Origin: Rhodospirillales bacterium
GTDB lineage: Bacteria > Pseudomonadota > Alphaproteobacteria > Rhodospirillales > Thalassospiraceae
Assembly: GCA_019634165.1 (NCBI GenBank)
Contig: JAHQVT010000008.1
Coordinates: 124,001 to 188,000, forward strand
Direction of reading: 5' to 3'
Length of the DNA stretch: 64,000 nucleotides
In this document: one piece after another, positions 36,661 to 45,951 of the stretch
Layout of the letters: every line of letters starts with the position of its first letter
Position numbering within the stretch: position 1 is the first letter of the stretch
The notes under the pieces: generated by a model
Told to the model about the DNA's origin: nothing
Seen by the model: only the letters and a program-made list of their open reading frames with translations
The model's database searches: none
Position numbers and translations under genes: made by a program

Positions 36661-38199
36661 CTATTCATGTTCTTCTTCAGTGTGATCAAGATCGCCAAAC
36701 TTGGTGTAATTCCCATCAAAGTACAGGCGCACGTTTCCGACTGGACCGTGACGCTGTTTGGCGACGATTAACTCTGCGGTGTTGTAAACATGGTTCAAAC
36801 GTTCCTGCCAGTTCGCATAGCGTTCACTGAATTTATCAGATGCTTCGCCCTGATTTTGGGCGGGTTCGGAACGTTCGAGATAATATTGTTCGCGGTAGAT
36901 GAACATCACCACGTCGGCATCCTGCTCGATCGAGCCGGATTCACGAAGGTCAGATAGCTGCGGACGTTTATCGTCGCGCTGTTCAACCGCACGCGAAAGC
37001 TGCGACAGGGCAAGAACCGGAACTTCGAGTTCCTTGGCAATCGCCTTGAGCATACGGGTAATTTCCGAAACCTCCTGCACACGGCCATCGCCACGGAAGT
37101 TGGTCGGCGGGGCCAGAAGTTGCAGGTAATCTACCACGATCATGGCAAGGCCGTGCTGACGTTTCAGGCGACGACATCGGGTACGCAGGGTCGATACTGG
37201 AAGTGCCGGTGTATCATCGATATAAAGCGGAACGGTGTTGAGTTCCTGTGTTGCCAGCAACAGGCGTTCAAAATCCTGTTCGTTCAAATCGCCACGGCGC
37301 ATGTTATCGCCAGATACTTCGGCAGCCTGAGACAGCAAACGACCGGCAAGCTGTTCTGCGGCCATCTCAAGCGAGAAGACAGCAACGGCACCAGTGCGCG
37401 TTTCATCGCGGGTGTCTTCGCCTGCTGCGCGGTTCTGATGTGATGCGATGGCGGCGTTAAAGGCAACGTTCATCGCAAGGGCGGTTTTACCCATCGAAGG
37501 ACGACCCGCAAGGATCAGCAAGTCGGACGGGTGAAGACCACCAAGCTTACGGTCAATATCGCGCAGGCCGGTCGTAACACCAACGACACGGCCGGCATTC
37601 TTATAAGCGTGGTCAATATTTTCATAAGCCTTGGCCAAGGCCGGGCCAAAGGCAACAAAGCCCGATTCCGCCGAACCAGCCGTGGCAAGCGAGAACAGTT
37701 TTTGTTCGGCTTTTTCAATCTGGTTGGTGGCATCAGTATCAAGTTCATACTGATAGGCTTCATTGACGACTTCTTCGCCAAGTTCGATCAGCTCGCGGCG
37801 AAGATACAGGTCATAAACCAATTGGCCGTAATCGCCGGCATTGATGACCGAGACAAGATTGTTTGACAGTTCCGCCAGATATTGCGGGCCGCCAATCTCA
37901 GCAAGGTCTTCATCTTGCTTGAAAAAGGCTTTGAGCGTGACCGGGTTGGCCAGTTGGCCACGTTCGATCTGTTTGCCGCAGGCCTCAAAAATGCGGCCGT
38001 GACGGGCATCAGCAAAATGTTCCGGGCGCAAGATGTCAGAAACACGTTCATAGGCAGCGTTGTTATTCAGAATCGCGCCAAGAAGGGCTGCTTCCGCCTC
38101 GAAGTTGTGCGGAGCCATGCGTTCAAGCACCATTTCGGCGCTTTCACCGTGGTCTCTATCAAGCGGGGCAAAAAGGGCGTCTAGGTTGGGATCTGTCAT
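36661..38199 (-). CDS. dnaB: replicative DNA helicase DnaB
   Basis: Hexameric helicase that unwinds DNA at the replication fork. The N-terminal DnaG-interaction domain begins APHNFEAEAALLGAIL. The RecA-like domain has Walker A GRPSMGKTALAMN, and VDYLQLL and QLSRAVEQRDDKRPQLSDLRESGSIEQDADVV regions. The 512 residues include a small insertion after the Walker A region (ASHQNRAAGEDTRDETRTG). No intein is present. Confidence 0.97.
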   Translation of the reverse strand: MTDPNLDALFAPLDRDHGESAEMVLERMAPHNFEAEAALLGAILNNNAAYERVSDILRPEHFADARHGRIFEACGKQIERGQLANPVTLKAFFKQDEDLAEIGGPQYLAELSNNLVSVINAGDYGQLVYDLYLRRELIELGEEVVNEAYQYELDTDATNQIEKAEQKLFSLATAGSAESGFVAFGPALAKAYENIDHAYKNAGRVVGVTTGLRDIDRKLGGLHPSDLLILAGRPSMGKTALAMNVAFNAAIASHQNRAAGEDTRDETRTGAVAVFSLEMAAEQLAGRLLSQAAEVSGDNMRRGDLNEQDFERLLLATQELNTVPLYIDDTPALPVSTLRTRCRRLKRQHGLAMIVVDYLQLLAPPTNFRGDGRVQEVSEITRMLKAIAKELEVPVLALSQLSRAVEQRDDKRPQLSDLRESGSIEQDADVVMFIYREQYYLERSEPAQNQGEASDKFSERYANWQERLNHVYNTAELIVAKQRHGPVGNVRLYFDGNYTKFGDLDHTEEEHE

Positions 38200-38337
38200 A
38201 GGGAAAACGTATCAGTCATCCGGTTGTCCGCAAAGAGTTAATCGGTATAACTCATAGCGGGTATTCCGCAAGCGCAGAGGTCGCGCTGTGGGCAGGGTTT
38301 TGAAATATTTTACAAAAACATGCCTTGCGGAAAAGAA

Positions 38338-38377
38338 GACAAAAAGAAAACGGCACATCCTTGCGGACATGCCGTTT
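38338..38377 (-). terminator. terminator of the rpsF-rpsR-rplI transcript
   Basis: On the minus strand AAACGGCA and TGCCGTTT form a hairpin with an inner TCC/GGA pairing, followed by TTCTTTTTGTCTT. It begins 30 bp after the rplI stop. Confidence 0.85.
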
Positions 38378-38406
38378 CCCAAACCGTCTTAGAAGAAGCC
38401 CGCAAA

Positions 38407-39021
38407 TTATGCGTTGGTTTCTTCTTCGTTCGGTGCATCTGCAGAAGCTTCTGCCGGAACTTCTTCTTCGAAGAGTTCTTCAGCAGCTTCCAGAGCGTCT
38501 TCTTCTTCAGCTTCCATTTCCTCGATGGTGCCAAGAACAGCAGAACCTTTACGGAGCTGTTCAGCGGCATCTTCTTCGGAACGTGCAACGTTGGCAGTTA
38601 CTTCAATAGCAACTTCCGGGTGCAAGCTGATTTTAACCTGATGCAGGCCAAGGTTTTTGATCGGCTGATCAAGAACAACCTGGGTACGTGCAACAGTGTA
38701 ACCGGCTTCGGTTACTGCGTTTGCGATATCGCGTGCAGTTGCCGAACCGTAAAGCTGGCCAACGTCGGATGCCTGGCGAACGAGGGTAACAGCAAGTTCC
38801 CCCATTTTCTCGGCAACCGCTTCGGCTTCTTTACGGCGGTCAAGGTTGTCAGCTTCGAGCTGTGCTTTCTGTGTTTCAAACACGGAAAGATTTGCTTTGG
38901 TTGCACGAAGGGCCATGCCCTGCGGCAGCAAGCGGTTGCGGGCGTGGCCCGGCTTGACGGAGACTACGTCACCCATCTGACCGAGTTTTTCTACCCGCTG
39001 GAGCAGAATAACTTCCATCAC
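38407..39021 (-). CDS. rplI: 50S ribosomal protein bL9 with acidic C-terminal extension
   Basis: The N-terminal domain [29 protein letters not shown] and [11 protein letters not shown] are typical of bL9, followed by the long helix and C-terminal domain to about residue 148. The protein then continues for about 55 residues rich in Glu and Ala, giving 204 in all against the usual 148-150. It overlaps the DUF2232 stop by 4 bp. The tail is not needed for the conserved fold and its function is unknown. Confidence 0.97.
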   Translation of the reverse strand: MMEVILLQRVEKLGQMGDVVSVKPGHARNRLLPQGMALRATKANLSVFETQKAQLEADNLDRRKEAEAVAEKMGELAVTLVRQASDVGQLYGSATARDIANAVTEAGYTVARTQVVLDQPIKNLGLHQVKISLHPEVAIEVTANVARSEEDAAEQLRKGSAVLGTIEEMEAEEEDALEAAEELFEEEVPAEASADAPNEEETNA

Positions 39022-39959
39022 CGATCCTCCTCATTGCTACGGGTCATCGGTTCTTTCCCCCGCAGCCTGATTAAATGCTCAACAATTCCAAGTCCGGTGA
39101 TCGCAATAAACGACCAACTAGACAGAACCGCGACGATGTAGAACACCGTCAGTATCATACGTTTTTGCGGCCATCGGGCAGCCTGCCCATGTACCAGCGC
39201 CAATCCCTGAAACAGGAACGGCACTGCCAGTATCACCGCGACGTTTCGCGCCACAAAGGCCAAGGAACCATCGGCAAAGCCGACCGTAAACCCGGCCAAG
39301 GCAAACGCAAACAGTGACCAGCCAGGCAAGGCAAAAGATGCCATACTTGGTGTCGGACGCAGGTTTTTGCCTGCACGCACCAAAATTGCCTGTGCGATTG
39401 CCGCATTGGCGAACAGCATTAACAGCCAGCTCACCGAAGCAATCGCCGGGAAATACGTCTGGAACATTCCAATCAAACCCTGAACTTCAGGCGTCACAGG
39501 GACACCCATTTCCGAGTATGTCTGGTTCAGGAATTGCGAAATGAATTCCTGAAGATCCAAACCTTCCACCGTCAGTGTTCCGGTAATGAAAATCATCACC
39601 GTCGCGACCATGACGGTCATGGCACTTACGACAATTCCAGATGGAAGAAAGGCAATCTTGCCATTTTCGTCCTTCCGAATGATCAGTGCCATACGGGTCA
39701 ACAACATCGCCGGTCCGGCAAACACGACCACAAAGATCGTGAAAGGCAGTAGTCCCCCAAAAAGAACCAGGGCACTACATGCGGCAACTGCCGCAACCAG
39801 CAGGCGTTTGGGTCCTTGCCACAATCCCGTAAGGAAAAGCGGCAGATGCCCGAAATATGAGAGCAAAAGAGCAACCGGATTTCCCGATAGTACCAACAGG
39901 AACAGAACGGCACTGCCAAGTCCTGAACCAATAGCTATGAGGGTATCACGTTGCATCAT
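39018..39959 (-). CDS. DUF2232 multi-pass membrane protein
   Basis: A 313-residue protein with about eight hydrophobic segments ([58 protein letters not shown] and others), matching the DUF2232 (YybS-like) family. In Alphaproteobacteria it is commonly placed between rpsR and rplI. Its function is unknown. It starts 44 bp after rpsR and overlaps rplI by 4 bp, so it is part of the ribosomal operon. Confidence 0.88.
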   Translation of the reverse strand: MMQRDTLIAIGSGLGSAVLFLLVLSGNPVALLLSYFGHLPLFLTGLWQGPKRLLVAAVAACSALVLFGGLLPFTIFVVVFAGPAMLLTRMALIIRKDENGKIAFLPSGIVVSAMTVMVATVMIFITGTLTVEGLDLQEFISQFLNQTYSEMGVPVTPEVQGLIGMFQTYFPAIASVSWLLMLFANAAIAQAILVRAGKNLRPTPSMASFALPGWSLFAFALAGFTVGFADGSLAFVARNVAVILAVPFLFQGLALVHGQAARWPQKRMILTVFYIVAVLSSWSFIAITGLGIVEHLIRLRGKEPMTRSNEEDR

Positions 39960-40003
39960 TTACTCCCGGCCTGAGACCGCAAAAGGGTCTCTTGCCGACT
40001 GCC

Positions 40004-40237
40004 TCAGACTTGGTCTGAGTAAGGCAGCAGCGCCAGGAAACGTGCACGTTTAATGGCTTTCGCCAGTTCGCGCTGTTTCTTGGCCGAAACCGCAGTGATA
40101 CGGCTCGGAACGATTTTGCCGCGTTCGGAAACGAAACGCTGCAGCAGTTTGACATCTTTGTAGTCAATCTTCGGCGCATCCGCACCCGAGAACGGGCAGG
40201 TTTTACGACGACGGAAAAACAGACGACGTCCAGCCAT
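40004..40237 (-). CDS. rpsR: 30S ribosomal protein bS18
   Basis: A 77-residue protein with [40 protein letters not shown] and RQL-type [21 protein letters not shown]. It binds bS6 on the 30S platform. It starts 22 bp after rpsF, and the order rpsF-rpsR-rplI is conserved. Confidence 0.98.
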   Translation of the reverse strand: MAGRRLFFRRRKTCPFSGADAPKIDYKDVKLLQRFVSERGKIVPSRITAVSAKKQRELAKAIKRARFLALLPYSDQV

Positions 40238-40259
40238 GATATATACTCCTCGCTATCTG

Positions 40260-40637
40260 TTAGCCGTGCTGACGGGGACCACCACGGCGATTACCGCCAC
40301 GGCCGCCACGTTCGTCGCGATTACGCAGAATGGCTGACTGTTCTTCTTCGAACTCTTCAACCTTGACAGTCATCTGACGCAGAACGTCTTCGTTCAGGCG
40401 CATCTGACGCTCATATTCCGCGATCGTGTCGTTGTCGGCTTCGATCTGGAAGAGAGTATAGTGACCTTTGCGGTTCTTTTTGACACGGTATGTCAGGGAA
40501 CGCAGGCCCCAATATTCGGTTTTGGCAATCTTGCCGCCGAGACCTTCGATGGTCTGGGTCAGCTTTTCGTTCAGGCTTTCGACCTGTGCGGTCGAGAAGT
40601 CCTGACGTGCGATAAACACGCTTTCGTACTTGCTCAT
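40260..40637 (-). CDS. rpsF: 30S ribosomal protein bS6
   Basis: A 125-residue protein with YESVFIARQDFSTAQVE, GGKIAKTEYWGLRSLTYRV and KNRKGHYTLFQIEA. The C-terminus ends in a Gly/Arg-rich tail (RGGRGGNRRGG). The ATG at 40637 follows AGGAG; an upstream in-frame extension to 40679 has no support. It is the first gene of the S6-S18-L9 operon, with a good promoter about 100 bp upstream. Confidence 0.97.
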   Translation of the reverse strand: MSKYESVFIARQDFSTAQVESLNEKLTQTIEGLGGKIAKTEYWGLRSLTYRVKKNRKGHYTLFQIEADNDTIAEYERQMRLNEDVLRQMTVKVEEFEEEQSAILRNRDERGGRGGNRRGGPRQHG

Positions 40638-40737
40638 AATACTCCTAATCACTCCTTGTGGCTTATCTCTTCCTAACATGACCTCGTGTCATGCAGGCAT
40701 AGCCGGGCAATCCCGGCAAGGAGCCGTGAGACCGCGG

Positions 40738-40765
40738 AATATACACTTTTCGCCCATGAGTGCAA
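40738..40765 (-). promoter_or_regulatory. sigma-70-like promoter of rpsF
   Basis: On the minus strand TTGCAC, a 16-bp spacer and TATATT form a good housekeeping promoter about 100 bp ahead of rpsF. The resulting leader of about 95 nt has hairpin-forming GCCGGG/CCCGGC segments and could hold an S6-S18 autoregulatory site; this was not verified. Confidence 0.65.
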
Positions 40766-41344
40766 CGCCAAATGCACCTTTTCCACAATTGCGATGCATT
40801 CACGGACATTCGCGTAAAACGGCGGTAATAAGCAGTTTTTTGAATTGGTCGCGGTGGTGGGGAAGCCTTGCGGTTTTGTGATAACGGTTATGCAGATCAA
40901 ATCAATGGCGCGTTTCAATAGTGTGTTGTCGATATACCTTACGGTTCAAGGTCCTGAAATCGACGCGCCTTAAGATATCTGGTCAACGTTCCTTTGATCT
41001 TCCTTTAGGGGAAGCCAAAAGATGCATTGTGGGTCGATTGTTGTTGGTGATGGCCGGGGTTCTGAGCCTAGAGGTCGTGACGCGGTTCTATTGTGCGCTG
41101 CGCAACAGCTCGTTCTTCGTAAATGGCGGGAACTATGTCATAAACGCGAGAAGGGGCGTAATCGTTCCTGGTTTGTAACTGGAATTGAGCGGATCAATTT
41201 TGGCTGCGAATTTCAGAATGCGGGTCGATTAAGGGTATCTCTCCTTGACAGTGCGGTTGCGCACGTTATCAAGGGTGGCTTGATTTTTAGGGGCCGGATT
41301 TCGGCACAGCCTTCGTAGAAGCTGACAAGGGTATAGTAGATATA
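40766..41344. other. long divergent intergenic region rpsF-fabD
   Basis: About 580 bp between the rpsF promoter and the fabD start. Short frames at 40921-41178 and 41022-41318 show no recognisable product or ribosome site. A TTGACA at 41245-41250 with TTATCA 15 bp on is a possible fabD promoter, with short spacing. Nothing else is clear. Confidence 0.4.
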
Positions 41345-42286
41345 ATGACACGCGCACTCGTTTTCCCCGGTCAGGGGTCGCAAGCGGTTGGAATGGGCAA
41401 GGAACTGGCAGAAGCATTCCCGGTTGCCCGCCAAGTTTTCCAGGAAGTTGATGACGCGCTTTCACAAAAGCTAAGCGCATTGATGTTCGAAGGACCGGAA
41501 AACGACCTGACCCTGACTGAAAACGCGCAGCCTGCACTGATGGCAGTCAGTCTTGCTGTTACCCGCGTTCTCGAAGCCGAAGGCGGATTTACCCTGACGG
41601 ATAAATGCGATCTGGTTGCCGGTCATTCGCTTGGCGAATATTCCGCTTTGGCCGCTGCGGGCACATTTGCAATTTCCGATGCTGCGCGTTTGTTGAAGAT
41701 TCGCGGTCAAGCCATGCAGGCAGCAGTGCCGGTTGGCGTTGGCGCGATGGCGGCCCTTTTGGGGCTGGACTATGTCGATGCTGTTGCTGTGGCCCAAGAA
41801 GCCGCCCAGGGCGAGGTTTGCACCGCTGCAAACGACAATGCCAGCGGGCAGGTGGTTGTTTCCGGTCACAAGGCCGCTGTCGAGCGCGCGATTGAGATTG
41901 CCAAGGAAAAGGGTGCGAAACGCGCCGTTCTGTTGCCGGTTTCCGCACCGTTCCATTGCCCGCTTATGCAGCCTGCAGCAGATCGTATGGCCGAAGCACT
42001 TGGTACTGTAACCATGAACGCACCGGCAAAGCCGCTTGTTGCAAATGTGACGGCAGAAAAAACCAGCGATCCGGAAACCATTCGTAAACTCCTTGTAGAG
42101 CAGGTTTGTGGCACCGTGCGTTGGCGTGAGTCGGTTCTTTACATGAAAGAACAGGGCATCACCGGTCTGGTCGAGATTGGCACTGGCAAGGTTTTGACCG
42201 GTATGGTCCGCCGAATTGACCGTGAGCTTAGCGGCGTTGCCGTAAACAGCCCGGCAGATATCGAAGCATTTCTCGGCACTCTTTAA
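41345..42286 (+). CDS. fabD: malonyl-CoA:ACP transacylase
   Basis: Transfers malonyl from CoA to ACP to supply fatty acid elongation. The 313-residue protein has FPGQGSQAVGMGKEL, the active-site serine in GHSLGEYSALAAAG and the catalytic His in SAPFHCPLM. It is the first gene of fabD-fabG-acpP-fabF. fabG follows after 41 bp. Confidence 0.97.
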   Translation: MTRALVFPGQGSQAVGMGKELAEAFPVARQVFQEVDDALSQKLSALMFEGPENDLTLTENAQPALMAVSLAVTRVLEAEGGFTLTDKCDLVAGHSLGEYSALAAAGTFAISDAARLLKIRGQAMQAAVPVGVGAMAALLGLDYVDAVAVAQEAAQGEVCTAANDNASGQVVVSGHKAAVERAIEIAKEKGAKRAVLLPVSAPFHCPLMQPAADRMAEALGTVTMNAPAKPLVANVTAEKTSDPETIRKLLVEQVCGTVRWRESVLYMKEQGITGLVEIGTGKVLTGMVRRIDRELSGVAVNSPADIEAFLGTL

Positions 42287-42327
42287 GAGTGTTGTGACGA
42301 AGACGAACCCAAAGGGAAAAGAAATTC

Positions 42328-43068
42328 ATGTTTGATCTTGCAGGGAAAACAGCACTCGTAACAGGTGCCACCGGCGGTATCGGTGGCGAGATTGCCAAAA
42401 TGTTGGCCGAGGCTGGTGCAAAGGTTGCTCTGTCAGGGACCCGTCAGGAGCGCCTTGAAGCAGTTGCTGCCGAGATTGGTGAAAATGCTGTTGTTGTTCC
42501 GGCGAACCTTTCGGATTCTGCCTCAGTTGATGGTTTGATCAAGCTTGCTGAAGAAGCACTTGGTGGTCAGCTTGATATTTTGGTCAATAATGCGGGCATC
42601 ACCCGCGACCAGTTGGCAATGCGTTTGAAAGACGAAGACTGGCAGGCGGTTCTTGATGTTAATCTGACGGCTGCTTTCAAGCTTGCGCGTAATTCGCTGC
42701 GTGGCATGATGAAGCGTCGTCATGGTCGTATTATCAATATCACTTCGATCGTTGGCGTAACCGGAAATCCGGGACAGGCGAACTATGCTGCAGCAAAAGC
42801 AGGCATGATCGGCTGGTCCAAATCGCTCGCACAGGAAGTTGCTGCGCGCGGCATTACAGTGAATTGTGTTGCCCCTGGCTTTATCACGACAGCCATGACC
42901 GAAGAACTTGGAGATGCCCAGAAAGACAAGCTTTTAGGCGGCATTCCGGCAGGTCGTATGGGGGACAGCAAAGAGATCGCAGCAGCGGTTCTGTATCTTG
43001 CAAGCGACGAAGCAGCTTATGTCACAGGACAGACCTTGCATGTGAACGGCGGAATGGCGATGATTTAA
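42328..43068 (+). CDS. fabG: 3-oxoacyl-ACP reductase
   Basis: NADPH-dependent reductase of the fatty acid cycle, 246 residues. It has TGATGGIGGEIA for the cofactor, LVNNAGITRD, the catalytic Ser-Tyr-Lys set in NITSIVGVTGNPGQANYAAAK and the family end YVTGQTLHVNGGMAMI. It lies between fabD and acpP. Confidence 0.97.
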   Translation: MFDLAGKTALVTGATGGIGGEIAKMLAEAGAKVALSGTRQERLEAVAAEIGENAVVVPANLSDSASVDGLIKLAEEALGGQLDILVNNAGITRDQLAMRLKDEDWQAVLDVNLTAAFKLARNSLRGMMKRRHGRIINITSIVGVTGNPGQANYAAAKAGMIGWSKSLAQEVAARGITVNCVAPGFITTAMTEELGDAQKDKLLGGIPAGRMGDSKEIAAAVLYLASDEAAYVTGQTLHVNGGMAMI

Positions 43069-43241
43069 CCCGTTGCGGGTTGCCTTCTTTTCTGTTTAAA
43101 AGGGGCCGCTATACCAAATATTGAAATCGGCGATTGTGTGTTGTCGGTTTCCGGTTCCCGGGAAAGTCCTTCAATAGGGGGAATAGAACGGGCACCACGT
43201 AAACACTAACTGACAGAAAACCTATTGAAGGATTTTGAGCT

Positions 43242-43478
43242 ATGAGTGATGTCGCAGATCGCGTGAAGAAGATCGTTGTCGAGCACCTCGGTGTTGAAGA
43301 AGACAAGGTCACTGAAAACGCAAGCTTCATCGACGATCTGGGCGCCGACAGCCTGGACACGGTCGAGCTGGTTATGGCGTTTGAAGAAGAATTCGGTTGC
43401 GAAATTCCGGATGACGCGGCTGAAAAAATTCTGACCGTCAAAGACGCGATCGACTTCATCGAAAAGGCGAACGGCTAA
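43242..43478 (+). CDS. acpP: acyl carrier protein
   Basis: A 78-residue acidic four-helix protein; Ser in [10 protein letters not shown] receives 4'-phosphopantetheine. It carries acyl chains between the Fab enzymes. The 173-bp gap before it and the terminator after it suggest an own promoter and high expression, as in many bacteria. Confidence 0.98.
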   Translation: MSDVADRVKKIVVEHLGVEEDKVTENASFIDDLGADSLDTVELVMAFEEEFGCEIPDDAAEKILTVKDAIDFIEKANG

Positions 43479-43495
43479 TCTTGCCGTGAGACATG

Positions 43496-43527
43496 GGCGC
43501 CAGAGGGCATCCTCAGGCGCCCTTTTC
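43496..43527 (+). terminator. hairpin terminator after acpP
   Basis: GGGCGCC, A, GAGG, loop GCAT, CCTC, A, GGCGCCC form an extended stem, followed by TTTTCG. It may be partial, letting some transcription reach fabF. Confidence 0.85.
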
Positions 43528-43565
43528 GTCTTTGCTGGATTCATAAAATAAAGGCGTAATGCGGG

Positions 43566-44825
43566 ATGAGACGCGTAGTTGTTACCGGACTTGGTGCTGT
43601 AACGCCGCTGGCTAGCGGTGCACAGAATACTTGGCAGAAATTGCTAAACAGCCAATCCGGGATCAAAAGCATCGACACGTTTGACGTGTCGGATATCCCT
43701 GCCAAAATCGCGGGCCTCGTGCCGCGCGGTGAAGGTGACGGGCTTTTCAATCCGGAAGATCATGTCTCGATCAAAGACATGAAAAAAATGGACGATTTTA
43801 TCGTCTATGGGATTGCAGCTGCCGATCAGGCACTTGCCGATTCCGGTTGGAAACCTGAAACAGACGAAGACCAGGAAAATACTGGTGTTCTGATTGGTTC
43901 GGGTATCGGCGGTTTGCCAAGAATCTCCGAAGCAACCGAATTGGTGAACCACGGCAAAACCCGCCGCGTCAGCCCATTTTTCATTCCGTCTTGCCTGATC
44001 AATCTGGTTTCTGGCCAGGTTTCGATCAAACACGGACTTAAAGGCCCGAACCATGCTGTTGTTACAGCATGTTCGACCGGTGCACATGCCATTGGCGATG
44101 CGTCACGCATGATAATGCTTGGCGATGCGGATGTGATGGTTGCTGGTGGTGCGGAAGCCGCTGTTTGCCGTCTTGGCATGGCTGGCTTTGCCGCGGCACG
44201 TGCTTTGTCCACGGGATTCAATGACACCCCGACCGAAGCATCCCGTCCTTGGGACGAGGGCCGTGACGGTTTCGTCATGGGCGAAGGTGCAGGTTGTGTC
44301 GTTCTTGAAGAATACGAACACGCTAAGGCGCGTGGTGCACGCATTTATGCAGAAGTCGGCGGCTATGGCATGTCGGGTGATGCGTATCATATCACGGCAC
44401 CTGCCGCAGATGGCAACGGTGGTTTCCGTTCGATGCGTAATGCGCTTCGCAATGCCGGTGTGAACCCGGAAGACGTCGATTATGTGAATGCGCATGGCAC
44501 ATCGACTCCGCTGGGTGATGAAATCGAACTGGGTGCGGTTAAGCGTCTGTTTGGTGATCATTCATCGAAACTTTCGATGTCATCGACGAAATCGGCAACG
44601 GGTCACCTGCTTGGTGCGGCTGGCGCGATTGAAGCTGTGTTCTCGATCCTTGCGATCCACGAAGGTGTGGTTGCTCCGACCTTGAACCTGCACAATCCGT
44701 CTGAAGCCTGCAAAGGCATGGACCTTGTTCCGCTTGAAGCGAAACAGCGTAAGGTCAATATCGCCCTGTCGAACTCGTTCGGCTTTGGTGGTACGAACGC
44801 CTCGCTCGTGTTCAAGGCCGTTTAA
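43566..44825 (+). CDS. fabF: beta-ketoacyl-ACP synthase II
   Basis: Condensing enzyme, 419 residues. MRRVVVTGLGAVTPLASG starts the thiolase fold. The active Cys lies in VVTACSTGAHAIGDA and the two His in NAHGTSTPLGD and KSATGHLLGAAG. It adds two carbons from malonyl-ACP to acyl-ACP. mltG follows after 33 bp. Confidence 0.97.
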   Translation: MRRVVVTGLGAVTPLASGAQNTWQKLLNSQSGIKSIDTFDVSDIPAKIAGLVPRGEGDGLFNPEDHVSIKDMKKMDDFIVYGIAAADQALADSGWKPETDEDQENTGVLIGSGIGGLPRISEATELVNHGKTRRVSPFFIPSCLINLVSGQVSIKHGLKGPNHAVVTACSTGAHAIGDASRMIMLGDADVMVAGGAEAAVCRLGMAGFAAARALSTGFNDTPTEASRPWDEGRDGFVMGEGAGCVVLEEYEHAKARGARIYAEVGGYGMSGDAYHITAPAADGNGGFRSMRNALRNAGVNPEDVDYVNAHGTSTPLGDEIELGAVKRLFGDHSSKLSMSSTKSATGHLLGAAGAIEAVFSILAIHEGVVAPTLNLHNPSEACKGMDLVPLEAKQRKVNIALSNSFGFGGTNASLVFKAV

Positions 44826-44858
44826 GACAGCAGAGCCAACCTTACCGGGAGTTTTCCC

Positions 44859-45833
44859 TTGAAGCGTTTTCTGCTTTTTATTGGCTTTCTAATCATCACC
44901 GCCGCCCTCACCATTGGTGGGGCGGCGGTGTATGTTTATGTGCAATATACTTCGCCCAGCAATTTGGTGCAGGGCCGCGATATCATCATCCCGCAAGGGA
45001 CCGGTGTTCGCGGGATTGCAGAAATTTTCCGCCGTGAAAACATCATCAACGAACCACTGATCTTTTTGGCAGGGGTGCGCGTTGGTGGATTGGATCGATC
45101 ACTTCGGGCGGGGGAATATCATTTCCCCGCGCGGGTTAGCCCAAAACAAGCGGCCGAGATATTGGCAAGCGGGGATACCGTAAAGCGGTTTGTTACCATC
45201 CCTGAAGGGTTTCGGTCCGGCGAAATCATTGATCGCATCGATCTGGTCGATGGTTTAAGCGGGGAAATTACCGACATTCCCCAAGATGGCACTTTGTTGC
45301 CAGAAACCTATCAATTTTCATATGGCGATACGAAGCAAAGCATTGTTGAGCGGATGCGTGCGGCGCATGACGATATGGTCACTCAACTTTGGCCGGGACG
45401 TGATCCGGGATTGCCGTTTGATACGATTGAAGAGGCACTTGTACTTGCCTCCATCGTTGAGCGCGAAACGGGTGTTGCGGCCGAACGTGCCCGTGTTGCC
45501 GGTGTCTTCGTTAATCGTTTGAACGCCAATATGCGGTTGCAATCTGATCCGACGGTTGCTTATGCCATCAGCCCGGATAAGCGTCTTGATCGTGCGCTAA
45601 CGCGCAAAGACCTTCGGTTCGACAGCCCCTATAATACATATGTGACACGCGGATTGCCGCCGTCACCGATTACCAATCCGGGACGAGAAGCGTTTTATGC
45701 GGTGCTTCACCCAGCTCCGACCAAAGATGTGTATTTTGTCGCAGACGGGACAGGCGGACATGCCTTTGCCCGTACTCTCAAAGAACATAATCGCAATGTT
45801 GCCAAATGGCGGCGCATTCGCGATGGACAATAA
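44859..45833 (+). CDS. mltG: endolytic murein transglycosylase MltG
   Basis: Inner-membrane lytic transglycosylase (YceG family) that cuts nascent glycan strands and may set chain length. One N-terminal helix (LLFIGFLIITAALTIGGAAV) anchors it. The catalytic Glu lies in LASIVERETGVAAERARVAGVF, with MRLQSDPTVAYAI after it. It begins with TTG preceded by CGGGAG; 324 residues. In many bacteria mltG follows the fab genes, as here. Confidence 0.93.
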   Translation: MKRFLLFIGFLIITAALTIGGAAVYVYVQYTSPSNLVQGRDIIIPQGTGVRGIAEIFRRENIINEPLIFLAGVRVGGLDRSLRAGEYHFPARVSPKQAAEILASGDTVKRFVTIPEGFRSGEIIDRIDLVDGLSGEITDIPQDGTLLPETYQFSYGDTKQSIVERMRAAHDDMVTQLWPGRDPGLPFDTIEEALVLASIVERETGVAAERARVAGVFVNRLNANMRLQSDPTVAYAISPDKRLDRALTRKDLRFDSPYNTYVTRGLPPSPITNPGREAFYAVLHPAPTKDVYFVADGTGGHAFARTLKEHNRNVAKWRRIRDGQ

Positions 45834-45896
45834 GCCGTTTGGCTTAGCTTTGATCTGTGAATTGGTAAGCTGAGCGGTTTATGCATTGGTGAAATT

Positions 45897-45933
45897 AAAA
45901 AGGCGGCGTCCGTATAAGGGACGTCGCCTTTTT
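45897..45933. terminator. bidirectional terminator between mltG and SDR
   Basis: AAAAAGGCGGCGTCC and GGACGTCGCCTTTTT (one wobble) form a stem of 15 pairs around GTATAAG. A run and T run allow use on both strands, between converging stops. Confidence 0.93.
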
Positions 45934-45951
45934 CATGGGACTCTTGGTCGA

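Noticed and set aside
38320..39141. Plus-strand open frame of about 273 codons opposite rplI
   Set aside because: It is antisense to rplI and rich in Phe/Cys/Ser because of the GAA-rich acidic tail; no ribosome site or known domain.
40921..41318. Two short plus-strand frames before fabD
   Set aside because: No ribosome site, no hydrophobic or domain pattern; they probably reflect chance openness of non-coding DNA.
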